Shown here: positions 40,671 through 50,426 of the stretch, in pieces
How positions within the stretch are numbered: the stretch's first letter is position 1
Layout of the letters: each line of letters opens with the position of its first letter
Source: Epilithonimonas hungarica
GTDB taxonomy: Bacteria; Bacteroidota; Bacteroidia; Flavobacteriales; Weeksellaceae
Direction of reading: 5' to 3'
Length of the DNA stretch: 64,000 nucleotides
NCBI RefSeq assembly: GCF_900102265.1
Contig: NZ_FNBH01000003.1
Location: 248,001 to 312,000, forward strand
Program-made: the position numbers and the translations under genes
The notes under the pieces: model-generated
The model's database searches: none
What the model was told of the DNA's origin: nothing
Seen by the model: only the letters and a program-made list of their open reading frames with translations

Positions 40671-43217
40671 TTAAGCCGAGTTTCTACTGGCATTGATATT
40701 TCCAAATAAAGATCGCATAACGAGTTTTTCATAACGCTCTCTATTACCTTCTTCTTTCTGGATCTTTATCAGCGCGTATTGCTGAATACTCAATAATGGA
40801 AGTACGATTTTTTCACGAATCCTAATAGACTTTCTATTAATAGGTTCTTCCTGCATAAGGATGTTGTAACCCGTTAACTCCAGCATCATTGCTTTAGATA
40901 GTTCAAATTCGGAGAAGAGAATGTTCCAGAATTCTCCAAATTTTTTGTTGTTTCTCATATAATAAGTCAATGGGAAGTACGTCTTATTCATACTCATCAT
41001 CGAGTTCAGAACCAAAGTTTTGAAGAAATCCGAACCTTTATAAAGTTCTTTGATCTCATCAAATCTTCCTGCATCCTTCAAGTCCTTCAAAGCTGATCCG
41101 AAGCCAAAGAATCCAGGGACATTCTGTCTCAATTGTGCCCAAGATCCAACAAATGGAATGGCTCTCAGGTCTTCAAATTTCAACTCAGAACCAGCACCTC
41201 TTTTACTTGGTCGGCTTCCAATGTTAGCTCTTCCGTAATATTCTAAAGTACTCATTTCCTGAAGATATGGAACAAACATTGGATGTGCTTTCAAATCAGA
41301 ATATTTTCTGTAACTGATGTCTGCCAATTCAGAGATCAAAACTCTTTCTTTCTCGTTAAGTTCTTTTTTTGAACTTTTGAAAGCATCATTTTCTATACCA
41401 GCAGTCAGCAATTGTTCAAAATTGAATTTAGCCTGATCTTTGTTTCCAAATACACTTGTGATAGTTTGCCCTTGGATCGTCAACTCGATTTTGTTATTGG
41501 CAATTGTCTTACCTTGGGAAGCATAAAAATCGTGAGTTTTCCCACCACCTCTTGCTGGAGGGCCACCTCTGCCATCAAAGAAAATAACCTTGATATCATT
41601 ATCTTCAGAGACCTTTGTCAATTTTTCTTTGGAAGTATAGATCTGCCAGTTGGCTTTCAGATAACCGCCATCTTTGGTTCCGTCTGAGAATCCAAGCATG
41701 ATCACTTGTTTTCTGTTACGTTTATCCAGATGCTTCTGATAAATTTTATCATTGTACAAAGTCTGCATTACCTGTTCAGACTTATCAAGGCCTTCCATCG
41801 TTTCAAAAAGTGGGACAATATCGATATTGATCTCTTCTTCAGAATAACCGCATAATCTCATCATTACATAAACGTTCATTACGTCTTTCACCTCGTCGGA
41901 ATTTGAAATGATATAACGATGTAAGCCTCGTTCGCCATTATTTTTCTGAATCAATTTGATATTATAGATACTCTTAAGGGTTTCCTTGGTCATATCATCT
42001 TCAAAATCATCAGGATTCAAAACAGCACCCGAATCCAATAACAGTTGAATTTTCTCATCGTTTGTTTTTGAATCTATATCTTCATCAATAACTTTCTTAT
42101 AGATATCATTGATCACATTCTGATGAATCCTGCTATCCTGACGAATATCCAAGGTTGCAAAATGGGTCCCGAATATTCTTACACGATCTCTGAAATCATC
42201 CAAAACATCTAGAAAAAGCCCATTGTGCTCTTCTACAAGAATCTTTTCGGCCTTATTAAGTTCAGTAATGATCTCCTCCGCTGAGACTTTTACACCTTCT
42301 TGGAAAATGGCATCATAAATTCTCTGACTTACAGCTTTCAAAATATCTGAAACACCTCGGAAACTTAATCTTCTTCGTACAACTTTCAAATGTCCATAAT
42401 AATCTTTTAAAATGGAGATCCTCAGTTCTTCGGCAACCTTCAAAGTAATGTCAGCTGTTACAAAAGGATTACCATCTCTGTCTCCTCCTGGCCAAAATCC
42501 TAACTGGATTATATCTGGATTTGGTGTAAAATTAGACGTTCCAAAAGTCTGTTTTATTTTCTTGTAAAGTTCTCCGATGCTTTGATAGTAAACATACCTT
42601 AAATAATAGATAATGCTCATTGCTTCATCCAGAGGCGTTGGTTTTTCCTTATTCACAAAGGGCGTTTTCCCAAGTTGCTGCAGCAGGGTATCGATCTGTG
42701 TTACAGAATCATTGATGATAGCATCTCTCAAATCGTGGATGATTCTCTGAACAGCATTCGGATAGAACTGGGTCGGGTGAGCCGTAAAAACGATCTTGAT
42801 CGCAAAATCATCCATTTTCTTTCTTATCGCAGCCAGGTGATGTTCCTGATTTGCACGATCATAAAGATTGAGAACCGTTCCTGGATCACTTTCCGAATGT
42901 AACTTTTGGAAAGCGGCATCTTCTATACTATCAAACAATACGACCTGTCTTTCTATGTACTGAATGATCTTGAAAAGCAATTCCAATTTTTGATCCTCGG
43001 TTTCCAATTCTGTATGTTTCTGAAAAAATTCTTCTACTATCTCTTCAGGGGATTTCCCTTGTTGATAGCCTTCTTTACTCTCTTCTGCAAGGAAAGGAAG
43101 CAACATCCCAATATTTGTCATTTTATCATAGGGCAAACTCATAAAGAGTGAATTGTAGATCTGGAACTTATTTTCTACAATCTGCCTGAATTTTTCAATT
43201 TTCTGATCGTTTAGCAT
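40671..43217 (-). CDS. ppc: phosphoenolpyruvate carboxylase
   Basis: 848 residues, slightly shorter than E. coli PEPC (883). It carboxylates PEP to oxaloacetate, an anaplerotic step. Catalytic motifs: VFTAHPTQ (His147), GFWPGGDRDGNP, MLGFSDGTKDGGYLKANW and FFDGRGGPPARGGGKT. The usual C-terminal RNTG is RNSA here, a mild variant at the C-terminal active-site lid. Single gene. Confidence 0.95.
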   Translation of the reverse strand: MLNDQKIEKFRQIVENKFQIYNSLFMSLPYDKMTNIGMLLPFLAEESKEGYQQGKSPEEIVEEFFQKHTELETEDQKLELLFKIIQYIERQVVLFDSIEDAAFQKLHSESDPGTVLNLYDRANQEHHLAAIRKKMDDFAIKIVFTAHPTQFYPNAVQRIIHDLRDAIINDSVTQIDTLLQQLGKTPFVNKEKPTPLDEAMSIIYYLRYVYYQSIGELYKKIKQTFGTSNFTPNPDIIQLGFWPGGDRDGNPFVTADITLKVAEELRISILKDYYGHLKVVRRRLSFRGVSDILKAVSQRIYDAIFQEGVKVSAEEIITELNKAEKILVEEHNGLFLDVLDDFRDRVRIFGTHFATLDIRQDSRIHQNVINDIYKKVIDEDIDSKTNDEKIQLLLDSGAVLNPDDFEDDMTKETLKSIYNIKLIQKNNGERGLHRYIISNSDEVKDVMNVYVMMRLCGYSEEEINIDIVPLFETMEGLDKSEQVMQTLYNDKIYQKHLDKRNRKQVIMLGFSDGTKDGGYLKANWQIYTSKEKLTKVSEDNDIKVIFFDGRGGPPARGGGKTHDFYASQGKTIANNKIELTIQGQTITSVFGNKDQAKFNFEQLLTAGIENDAFKSSKKELNEKERVLISELADISYRKYSDLKAHPMFVPYLQEMSTLEYYGRANIGSRPSKRGAGSELKFEDLRAIPFVGSWAQLRQNVPGFFGFGSALKDLKDAGRFDEIKELYKGSDFFKTLVLNSMMSMNKTYFPLTYYMRNNKKFGEFWNILFSEFELSKAMMLELTGYNILMQEEPINRKSIRIREKIVLPLLSIQQYALIKIQKEEGNRERYEKLVMRSLFGNINASRNSA

Positions 43218-43286
43218 AAAACAAAAATAAGAGATAAATTATAAAATCAATCTTTGTAAATGTTATTTTATCTTAAATTTTCAACT

Positions 43287-43726
43287 CTAAGCATTTGCCA
43301 GAACCTCAATGATTTCTGTACCATATCTTTTGATCTTGGATTCTCCCAAACCACTTATTTGTTCTAAATCCCGCAAATTATATGGTTTGAACTTCGCAAT
43401 AGACATCAAGTGTGTGTTGTGAAAAATAATATAAGGAGGTTGATCAAGTTCTTTAGACTTTTCGAATCTCCAATCTTTTAGTTTATTATAAATAATTTTC
43501 TCTTCTTCAGAAAGTTCTTCTTCTGAGCTCACACTGACTTTATTAGAATTTGTCTGTTTTGACTTTTCTTGATAATAAACTAAAACGGACCAATAATTTA
43601 TCTCATCCTGAACTAATTTTGAATTCATATTCCTACATCGTATCTGGAAAGAAAATTATTAACGAGAGTTTCATCTGTAGTTTGAAATTCCTCGGAAATC
43701 CTTACTTTCAAAACTTTAACTTTCAT
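43287..43726 (-). pseudogene. HRDC-domain protein gene split by a frameshift
   Basis: The main frame (43628-43287, 113 residues) ends in a clear HRDC domain (IIYNKLKDWRFEKSKELDQP, HLMSIAKFKP, ISGLGESKIKRYG), a helical nucleic-acid-binding module of RecQ and RNase D. Directly upstream, in another frame, 43726-43625 encodes 33 residues (MKVKVLKVRISEEFQTTDET...) whose stop overlaps the next ATG. One added base near 43629 would fuse them to a protein of about 147 residues, which looks like the natural form (VRISEEF... NYWSVLVYYQ). Alternatively two coupled genes. A sequencing error is possible. Confidence 0.6.
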
Positions 43727-43747
43727 AATAATATTTTTAAAATAAAA

Positions 43748-43782
43748 AAACCTTGACAAACCTTAGAAGCGTGCCAAGGTTT
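43748..43782 (-). terminator. terminator of ssb
   Basis: aaaccttg (43748-43755) pairs with caaggttt (43775-43782). On the minus strand it is followed by a T-run, 6 bases after the SSB stop. Confidence 0.75.
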
Positions 43783-43787
43783 AATAA

Positions 43788-44120
43788 TTATTTCGAACCT
43801 AGAAGAATTAATTCATCAATTCTAATTTCTGTTACAAATCGTTTTATCCCATCTTTGTCATCATAGGATTTGTAGGTCAATTTTCCTTCGATGGCAATTT
43901 CTTTACCTTTCGGAACATATTTTTCCAGAATATCGACAGTTTTTCCAAAGGCAACTAAATTATGCCATTGTGTTTCTTCTACTCTTTCGCCCGCAGAATT
44001 CGTATAAAAATCGTTGGTTGCGAGCGTAACATTCGCTTTTTTGTTACCATTTTCGAAATTGAAGACCTCAACTTCTTTTCCTGTGTGACCAATAAGCATC
44101 ACTTTGTTTCTTAAAGACAT
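43788..44120 (-). CDS. ssb: single-stranded DNA-binding protein, short form
   Basis: 110 residues, only the OB fold (MSLRNKVMLIGHTGKEVEVF, TQWHNLVAFGKTVDILEKYV, KGKEIAIEGKLTYKSYDDKD). The acidic C-terminal tail used for protein recruitment is absent (ends RIDELILLGSK). This points to an accessory SSB rather than the main replicative one, which usually has a longer tail. Own terminator; no partner gene nearby. Confidence 0.88.
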   Translation of the reverse strand: MSLRNKVMLIGHTGKEVEVFNFENGNKKANVTLATNDFYTNSAGERVEETQWHNLVAFGKTVDILEKYVPKGKEIAIEGKLTYKSYDDKDGIKRFVTEIRIDELILLGSK

Positions 44121-44309
44121 ACTATTAAATTTTTAAATTGAACTTTTAAAAGCAGGACGTATCTTTTATTTCCTGATTTTCTTGTTGCAAATTTTCATCA
44201 AAAGGAAAAATTGATTCGGTTAAAAAGCATTTATATCCGTTTGTAATCGTTTGTAAATGGAAATGTTTTTATAATTTTAAAGAACAGTAATACACAAAAA
44301 AGAATATTA

Positions 44310-44840
44310 ATGATAAGAATAATAATCATCTTTCTGACATTTAATGTTTGGGCTTTTGGACAAACTTCACAAAACAAAAAAATTGGAAACAGAATCGAAG
44401 GCAATTTTTCAGGAAATGGTCAAAAAATAACAGCAACAGCGATCAAAATAAAAAATGGAAAAGGAAATCCTGTGGAAGATGGGACGCCTGATGAATATCA
44501 GATCCAGTTTTCTGACGAAAAACTACGTCCAATAAATACTGGCTGCTGTGAAATAAAATTAATCAATGAAGGCGACTTGAACAAAGATGGAATTGATGAG
44601 ATCTCAATATATCAAGCCCCAATGAATGGTTGCACCTACTCTATGACAACTTATTCTTACATCAATGGAAATTGGAAAAAGATGATTGATACTTTTATGA
44701 TTCCAACCGGTTGTGATGGGATCAATAGTGATGATCTGCAAAAAATGATCTTCCGAGAGAAAAATAATATTTACTATCTCGGAAAAGATATAAATGATGA
44801 AAATGGAAAATTGATCAAGAAAAAAGTAAGATTGAAGTGA
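44310..44840 (+). CDS. secreted hypothetical protein
   Basis: 176 residues with a signal peptide (MIRIIIIFLTFNVWAFGQ). It contains EGDLNKDGIDEISIYQAP, a Ca-binding-loop-like pattern seen in FG-GAP/VCBS-type units, and Cys pairs (TGCCEI, NGCTYSM, PTGCDG) that may form disulfides in the periplasm. No catalytic motif. Single gene; no family assigned. Confidence 0.7.
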   Translation: MIRIIIIFLTFNVWAFGQTSQNKKIGNRIEGNFSGNGQKITATAIKIKNGKGNPVEDGTPDEYQIQFSDEKLRPINTGCCEIKLINEGDLNKDGIDEISIYQAPMNGCTYSMTTYSYINGNWKKMIDTFMIPTGCDGINSDDLQKMIFREKNNIYYLGKDINDENGKLIKKKVRLK

Positions 44841-44896
44841 AGCAAAGAAATATGAACAAGTTTTTATAACTTAGTTCAATTCATAAAAAAACACAA

Positions 44897-45253
44897 ATGA
44901 AAACTCCAACCTGCCCAGAATGTGGCGACAAAATAATCGGCAGATCGGACAAGAAATTCTGTTCCGATGCCTGTCGCAATGCTTATAACAATAAGCAAAA
45001 CAAAACTTCTACAAACTATATGCGGAACATCAACAACAAGCTCCGCAAAAATTATCGCATACTTTCTGAATATAATTTTGAAGGAAAAACAAAAGTCAAT
45101 CGTCTTAAGTTACTAAGTGCCGGTTTCGATTTTGAGTATATCACACAGATCGTAACGTACAAAAACGGTTCACAATACTTTTTCGTTTATGAACAAGGTT
45201 ACAAAATACTTGATAACGAATGGTTACTATTAGTAAAAAAAACGACTGAATAA
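44897..45253 (+). CDS. zinc-ribbon protein (DUF2116-like)
   Basis: 118 residues. The N-terminal zinc ribbon CPECGDKIIGRSDKKFCSDAC (21-residue span near residues 5-25) has four Cys placed as C-x2-C...C-x3-C, followed by RNAYNNKQN. The rest is basic helical and then strands (YNFEGKTKVNRLKLLSAGFD). Widespread in Bacteroidota, with a DNA/RNA-related role suspected but not known. It starts 56 bases after the previous gene and ends 3 bases before the MBL gene, so it is cotranscribed with the latter. Confidence 0.8.
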   Translation: MKTPTCPECGDKIIGRSDKKFCSDACRNAYNNKQNKTSTNYMRNINNKLRKNYRILSEYNFEGKTKVNRLKLLSAGFDFEYITQIVTYKNGSQYFFVYEQGYKILDNEWLLLVKKTTE

Positions 45254-45256
45254 ATT

Positions 45257-46342
45257 ATGATCATTACATTTCTCATCCTGCTTTTGGCTTTAGCAATCTA
45301 TCTTTATAACCTTCCTGTATTCGGAGGAAAGGCCGAAGGAAAACGCCTTGTAAGAATGAAACAATCACCAAATTACAAAGATGGTGCTTTCCAAAACCTG
45401 AGTTTTACACCGCCTTTGGCAGAAGGTTATACAATGGGGAAAGTGATTTGGGAGTTCCTGACCGATAAAACCGCAAACAAAAAACCAGGCTTTCTCCTGC
45501 CAACAAAAAAACTGAATCTGAAAGAGCAGCTAATCTCAGATAATTTCCTGGTTTGGATGGGGCATTCTTCTTATTATTTTCAATTGGATGGAAAACGTTT
45601 TTTGGTTGATCCGGTCTTCAGTGGAAATGCGTCGCCAATACCAGGAACTACGAAAGCTTTTACAGGAACAGATATCTATTCCGCAGAAGATTTTCCTGAG
45701 ATTGATTTTCTTATTATTTCCCACGACCATTACGACCATCTTGATTATAAAACTATCAAAAGTTTACATCCAAAAATTGATAAAGTAATTTGTGGCTTAG
45801 GAGTTGGCTCCCATTTTGAAAAATGGGGTTTTGATGAAGATCAGATTGTCGAATTGGATTGGTATGAAGATGCAGAAATAACCAGAGGCTTCAAAATCAC
45901 TTCTACTCCGGCACGCCATTTTTCCGGACGAATGTTCAAAAGAAACAATACACTTTGGTCATCTTATGTTTTGGAAACTCCGACTAAAAAAATCTTTGTT
46001 GGTGGCGATAGCGGCTATGATTTTCATTTTAAAGAAATAGGGGAAAAGTTCGGACCTTTTGATTGGGCAATTCTCGAGAACGGGCAATACAACGAAAAAT
46101 GGAGATACATTCATACTTTGCCTGAGGAATTTGTGAAAGTTGCAGAAGAACTCAATGTTAAAAATATTTTGCCTGTACATTCAGGGAAATTCGCTTTAGC
46201 TCAACATTCCTGGAACGAACCTTTGCAAAAAGTTTATGAAAACTCTCAGAATAAAAGTTTCAAACTCTTCACACCTTTAATTGGTGAAAAACTAGAGCTA
46301 GACAGTGATTCTCAAATTTTTTCTGAGTGGTGGAAATCTTAA
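45257..46342 (+). CDS. MBL-fold metallo-hydrolase (NAPE-PLD/UlaG-like)
   Basis: 361 residues. An N-terminal hydrophobic segment (MIITFLILLLALAIYLYNLP) probably anchors it. MBL core: WMGHSSYYFQLDGKRFLVDP, metal motif ISHDHYDHLDY, then TPARHFSGRMF, GGDSGYDFHFKEIG and LPVHSGKFALAQH. The family includes N-acyl-phosphatidylethanolamine phospholipase D and lactone hydrolases, so membrane-lipid or lactone substrates are plausible. Confidence 0.87.
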   Translation: MIITFLILLLALAIYLYNLPVFGGKAEGKRLVRMKQSPNYKDGAFQNLSFTPPLAEGYTMGKVIWEFLTDKTANKKPGFLLPTKKLNLKEQLISDNFLVWMGHSSYYFQLDGKRFLVDPVFSGNASPIPGTTKAFTGTDIYSAEDFPEIDFLIISHDHYDHLDYKTIKSLHPKIDKVICGLGVGSHFEKWGFDEDQIVELDWYEDAEITRGFKITSTPARHFSGRMFKRNNTLWSSYVLETPTKKIFVGGDSGYDFHFKEIGEKFGPFDWAILENGQYNEKWRYIHTLPEEFVKVAEELNVKNILPVHSGKFALAQHSWNEPLQKVYENSQNKSFKLFTPLIGEKLELDSDSQIFSEWWKS

Positions 46343-46362
46343 ATTTTTGTTAAAATAAATTT

Positions 46363-46370
46363 TATCTTTG
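46363..46370 (+). promoter_or_regulatory. -7 box of the T9SS type B gene
   Basis: TATCTTTG followed by C, a close match to TAnnTTTG, 20 bases before the ATG at 46391. Confidence 0.6.
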
Positions 46371-46390
46371 CGGAAAATTTTTAACCATAA

Positions 46391-49300
46391 ATGAAGAAGA
46401 TCTTTTCGTTAGTCTTAATATCAATTCACTTCTTAATTTTTGCCCAGAAAAAAAATCAGGATTTTTGTTTTTATGAAAATAAAGGTCAAATCGTGGATCA
46501 AAATGGCAAATCAAATCCTGATGTAAAATATCTTTTTAATTCTCCCGGGCTGAATGTTCAAATCCGCAAGAATGGCTTTTCTTATGATGTTTATGAAACT
46601 CAAAAAAAAGAATTAAAAAAACAAAAAGTTAAAACTGATTTAGACTTTGGCAATAAAAAGAGCCTTTCCAATAAGCTTGTAGTATACAAATATCATAGAG
46701 TTGAAATCAATTTTGTTGATTCCAAAGCTAATCCTGAAATTATTGCAGAGGAAAAATCTCTGGACTATGAAAACTACTATAACCTTCCTGACAAAGAAGA
46801 AGGTGTAAGTTTCGTACATCGGTATAGAAAAATCACTTACAAAAATCTTTACGACAATATAGATTTGGTTTTCTTCAAGCCAGAAGATTCTACAAAACCT
46901 GTTGAGTATAATTTCCTAGTTCATCCCGGCGGCAGAATGTCCGATATTAAAATGAAATTTCAAGGCGCTAAAACTAAATTGAAAGATGGAAAATTATCAA
47001 TGAATCTTAGATTTGGAGAAATGCAGGAAAACATCCCGAATTCTTGGATAGAGAATGATAGAAAACAAAATATTGCTGTCAACTATAAAGATCTTGGCAA
47101 CCAAACTTTTGGTTTCTATTCCGAGGTTAATAATTCTAACAAAACAATTGTTATTGACCCTGTTCCTACTAGAATCTGGGGGAGCTTTTTGAGTGGCAAT
47201 GAAGATATTTATGGACTTTTGAAAACAGATCCAGAAAATAATGTTTTTGTATTAGGACTTACTTGGAGTCAAACTAACATCGCAACTACGGGAGCTTATC
47301 AACCAAATTTTAATTCAAGTGGCTTTTCTGATGCTTTTATCACAAAAATTAGCAAAGATGGTTCTACTAAATTATGGGGAACGTATTATGGTAGCAAATT
47401 TTATGATGAATTCATGAATGTATCATTTGACAATAGTTCTAATGCATATGCAACTGGAATGACACATTTACCCAGAACTCCAACCAGTAATCAATATGAT
47501 GTATATAAAAGATTTTCTATAATCAAATTCTCAAAAGATGGAACAATGATTTTCAATAAAATTCTTGGCGGTAATAGTGAAGAAGTTCCTTATGACATTC
47601 ATTTTAAAAATAATAAACTATATATTGTCGGAGAAACAACCAGCACCAATGGATTAGCAACTAATGGTTCATTTCAGGAAACCAAACTTGCCGGATACAC
47701 AGATGGTTTTATTGGAAGATTTGATTCAACTTCCGGAGATACAGATTGGATAACATACTTCGGTGGGAATTTTGCGACAAGCCTTTATCAAATATTTAAT
47801 TCGGATAATAATTATATAGAGATAATGGGAGCTAGTAGAGCTTCTGATATTGTAATGCTGAATCCCATTAAGGCAACAAATATTAATGGAAAAACCAATG
47901 GATTATATATAAAATTTTCGGATAACGGGAATTTATTATATTCCACATATTTAGGAAATGATGATATTGATGCTGACTATTTCCGAGACGCAAGAAGAAT
48001 AGGTAACAAAGTGTTTTTTAGTGGTAGAACACAAAAATATAGTGTATATGAGCGTGGACTTTTGTATAAAATTGATACTGATACCAACTCAATTATTAGT
48101 AGAAGTGAATATAGAATTTATGATGGTCTACAACACACTTCATATATAGATGCTCAAGGAAATATTTTTGTTTCCGGAATGGCAAGTTATGATTCACCAT
48201 GGTTAAACCAAATAGGTACACCAGATGCTTTTATTGAAAATTGGGAAAAATATGCAGGTACTTATCAAATAAAATATGATTCTAATCTTAATAAAATTTG
48301 GGGTACATTTTATTGGGGATCGCAACAAGGTCAGATTACAAAAGATAATGAAGACAATCTCTATTTTTTTGGTATGGCTAGTGGTTATTCCCCAAATGTA
48401 GGAACTCCGGGAGCTTTTCAGGAAACAGCAAGTTCTGTATATAATGGTATGTACATAGCTAAGTTTAAAGACTGTTCTTCGTTTGCACAGTTAACTTCCA
48501 ACTCTCCTGTTTGTATAGGAAAAGATATCGAATTAGGTGCTACTGGCGGAGCAAGCTATGACTGGACGGGACCCAATGGATTCAAATCTAATCTACAAAA
48601 TCCAAAAATCCCAATTGCAACACTAGCTGACGCCGGAATTTATACCTGTAAAGTTACTGGAACAGGCGGTTGTGATACTTCAACTTCAATTACAATTATA
48701 ATAGGAGACAACATAAAACCAATTCCAAACATTACAAATCTTCCAAAAATCATAGGAGATTGTAAAACATTAGTTTCAACAATTCCAACTGCAACCGACA
48801 ATTGTAAAGGACAAATAACAGCAACAACTACAGATCAATTATCTTACTCTTTGCCTGGAAATTATACGATCACTTGGAAATATGATGACGGTAATGGAAA
48901 TATCGAAACCCAAACACAACAGGTAGAAATAACACCACAACCTTTACCAATTGCAAATTCAACACAAACCTTCTGCAAAATTGATAATAGAACGATATCA
49001 CATATTGCAGTTACGGCAACCAATCCAAAATGGTACGATGCAAGCGGAACTATAATAACTGATCTAGCTACTGTATTGACAGATAATACAAAATATTACG
49101 TTACTCAAAACTCCAGCGGTTGCGAAAGTGCAAAGAAAGAAATATTGGTAACTTTAACAGATCCCAATCCTCCGACCGGAAACGTGAATCAGACTTTTTG
49201 TTCTGCTCAGAATCCTACTCTTCTCAATATATTTATAAACGGAACCGGCATTAAATGGTACGATAATCTCGGAAATTCTATTCAAGATACAACACCATTA

Positions 49301-50341
49301 ATGAATGGAGAAACATATTATGCATCCCAAACTATAGGAACTTGTGAGAGCACACAAAAACTGGCAGTAACTGTAAATATTGTGACCAACTATCTTTCTG
49401 CTAATGATTATTCTGAAACTTTCTGTAACGATACAACTGCAGATAGTAAGATTATTAATATTGATAAGTATAAAAAAGAACTTATCACAAATCCTGAAGA
49501 TTATCAATTTGAAATTAGAAATGAACGAGGTGAGTTAGTAACTGGTGATACACCACTTAACATTGGGACTAATATTTTCGATGTGAAAATAAGCTCTGCT
49601 TTGGGTTGTTATCAGAATGTGAGAATCCAATTAACATTAGACCCAAAACCGAAGATCAGTCTTCGAGCAGAAGAGGAATTTTGTGATGAAATTTCTGGAG
49701 TTCTCCTAGATGCAGGCTCTGACCCGGATCCGCTTAATACTTATATTTATAATTGGAGTTCAGGTGAAACAACACAAACCATCAAAGCGGATAAAGAACA
49801 AATCTATACTGTAACTGTAACCAATAAATTTGGTTGTAAAAACACAGCAAGTACGACTGTGAAAAAAGCAAAATTAGCAGATATTCAAAGTATAATAATT
49901 TCCAACAACAGTGCAAACATCATCATGTCTCTTGCTGGAGATTATCTTTATTCTCTTGACAAAGTCAATTGGCAGACTTCGAACAAATTTGAAAACATAT
50001 CAAATGGGAATTATACAGTTTATGTGAAAACTAATTTGGATTGCAATCTTGGTTCAAAAACGTTTACCATTTTTTCTTTAAGCAATGTCTTTTCACCAAA
50101 TGGAGACGGTATTAATGACACCTGGAAAATATCCGGAATAGAAAATTATCCTAATTCTGAGGTCAAGATTATTGATAGAAATGGAAAACTCCTTATAGAT
50201 ACAATTACAAAAGAAGAACTATTCGAATGGGATGGTAAATTCAATGGACATAAACTACCTACAGACACTTATTGGTATCAAATCAAAATATCAGACGGAA
50301 GAATTATGGAAGGTTATGTCGTAATTAAAAATAGAAATTAG
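46391..50341 (+). CDS. T9SS type B sorting-domain surface protein (DUF7948/SBBP type)
   Basis: 1316 residues. Signal peptide (MKKIFSLVLISIHFLIFAQ), a DUF7948-like N-terminal domain (FYENKGQIVDQNGK..., VEYNFLVHPGGRMSDIKMKF), then SBBP-like propeller repeats (WGSFLSGNEDIYGLLKTDPE, AFITKISKDGSTKLWGTYYG and similar). Ig/PKD-like domains follow (SNSPVCIGKDIELGATGG, GTATNPKWYDA-type repeats) and a CHU_C/gliding-motility-associated C-terminus (VFSPNGDGINDTWKI, WDGKFNGHKLPTDTYWYQI). It is exported by T9SS and surface-attached as a structural or adhesive protein. Own promoter and terminator. Confidence 0.9.
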   Translation: MKKIFSLVLISIHFLIFAQKKNQDFCFYENKGQIVDQNGKSNPDVKYLFNSPGLNVQIRKNGFSYDVYETQKKELKKQKVKTDLDFGNKKSLSNKLVVYKYHRVEINFVDSKANPEIIAEEKSLDYENYYNLPDKEEGVSFVHRYRKITYKNLYDNIDLVFFKPEDSTKPVEYNFLVHPGGRMSDIKMKFQGAKTKLKDGKLSMNLRFGEMQENIPNSWIENDRKQNIAVNYKDLGNQTFGFYSEVNNSNKTIVIDPVPTRIWGSFLSGNEDIYGLLKTDPENNVFVLGLTWSQTNIATTGAYQPNFNSSGFSDAFITKISKDGSTKLWGTYYGSKFYDEFMNVSFDNSSNAYATGMTHLPRTPTSNQYDVYKRFSIIKFSKDGTMIFNKILGGNSEEVPYDIHFKNNKLYIVGETTSTNGLATNGSFQETKLAGYTDGFIGRFDSTSGDTDWITYFGGNFATSLYQIFNSDNNYIEIMGASRASDIVMLNPIKATNINGKTNGLYIKFSDNGNLLYSTYLGNDDIDADYFRDARRIGNKVFFSGRTQKYSVYERGLLYKIDTDTNSIISRSEYRIYDGLQHTSYIDAQGNIFVSGMASYDSPWLNQIGTPDAFIENWEKYAGTYQIKYDSNLNKIWGTFYWGSQQGQITKDNEDNLYFFGMASGYSPNVGTPGAFQETASSVYNGMYIAKFKDCSSFAQLTSNSPVCIGKDIELGATGGASYDWTGPNGFKSNLQNPKIPIATLADAGIYTCKVTGTGGCDTSTSITIIIGDNIKPIPNITNLPKIIGDCKTLVSTIPTATDNCKGQITATTTDQLSYSLPGNYTITWKYDDGNGNIETQTQQVEITPQPLPIANSTQTFCKIDNRTISHIAVTATNPKWYDASGTIITDLATVLTDNTKYYVTQNSSGCESAKKEILVTLTDPNPPTGNVNQTFCSAQNPTLLNIFINGTGIKWYDNLGNSIQDTTPLMNGETYYASQTIGTCESTQKLAVTVNIVTNYLSANDYSETFCNDTTADSKIINIDKYKKELITNPEDYQFEIRNERGELVTGDTPLNIGTNIFDVKISSALGCYQNVRIQLTLDPKPKISLRAEEEFCDEISGVLLDAGSDPDPLNTYIYNWSSGETTQTIKADKEQIYTVTVTNKFGCKNTASTTVKKAKLADIQSIIISNNSANIIMSLAGDYLYSLDKVNWQTSNKFENISNGNYTVYVKTNLDCNLGSKTFTIFSLSNVFSPNGDGINDTWKISGIENYPNSEVKIIDRNGKLLIDTITKEELFEWDGKFNGHKLPTDTYWYQIKISDGRIMEGYVVIKNRN

Positions 50342-50370
50342 GGATGTAAGATAATTGTCTAGTCAAAATT

Positions 50371-50404
50371 AAAGAGGCAGAATAGAAATATTCTGCCTCT
50401 TTAA
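50371..50404. terminator. bidirectional terminator
   Basis: aaagaggcagaata / tattctgcctcttt, 14-bp stem with A-run on one side and T-run on the other. It serves the T9SS type B gene (plus) and terC (minus). Confidence 0.88.
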
Positions 50405-50426
50405 TTTTTTATTATTTCAAATATTA

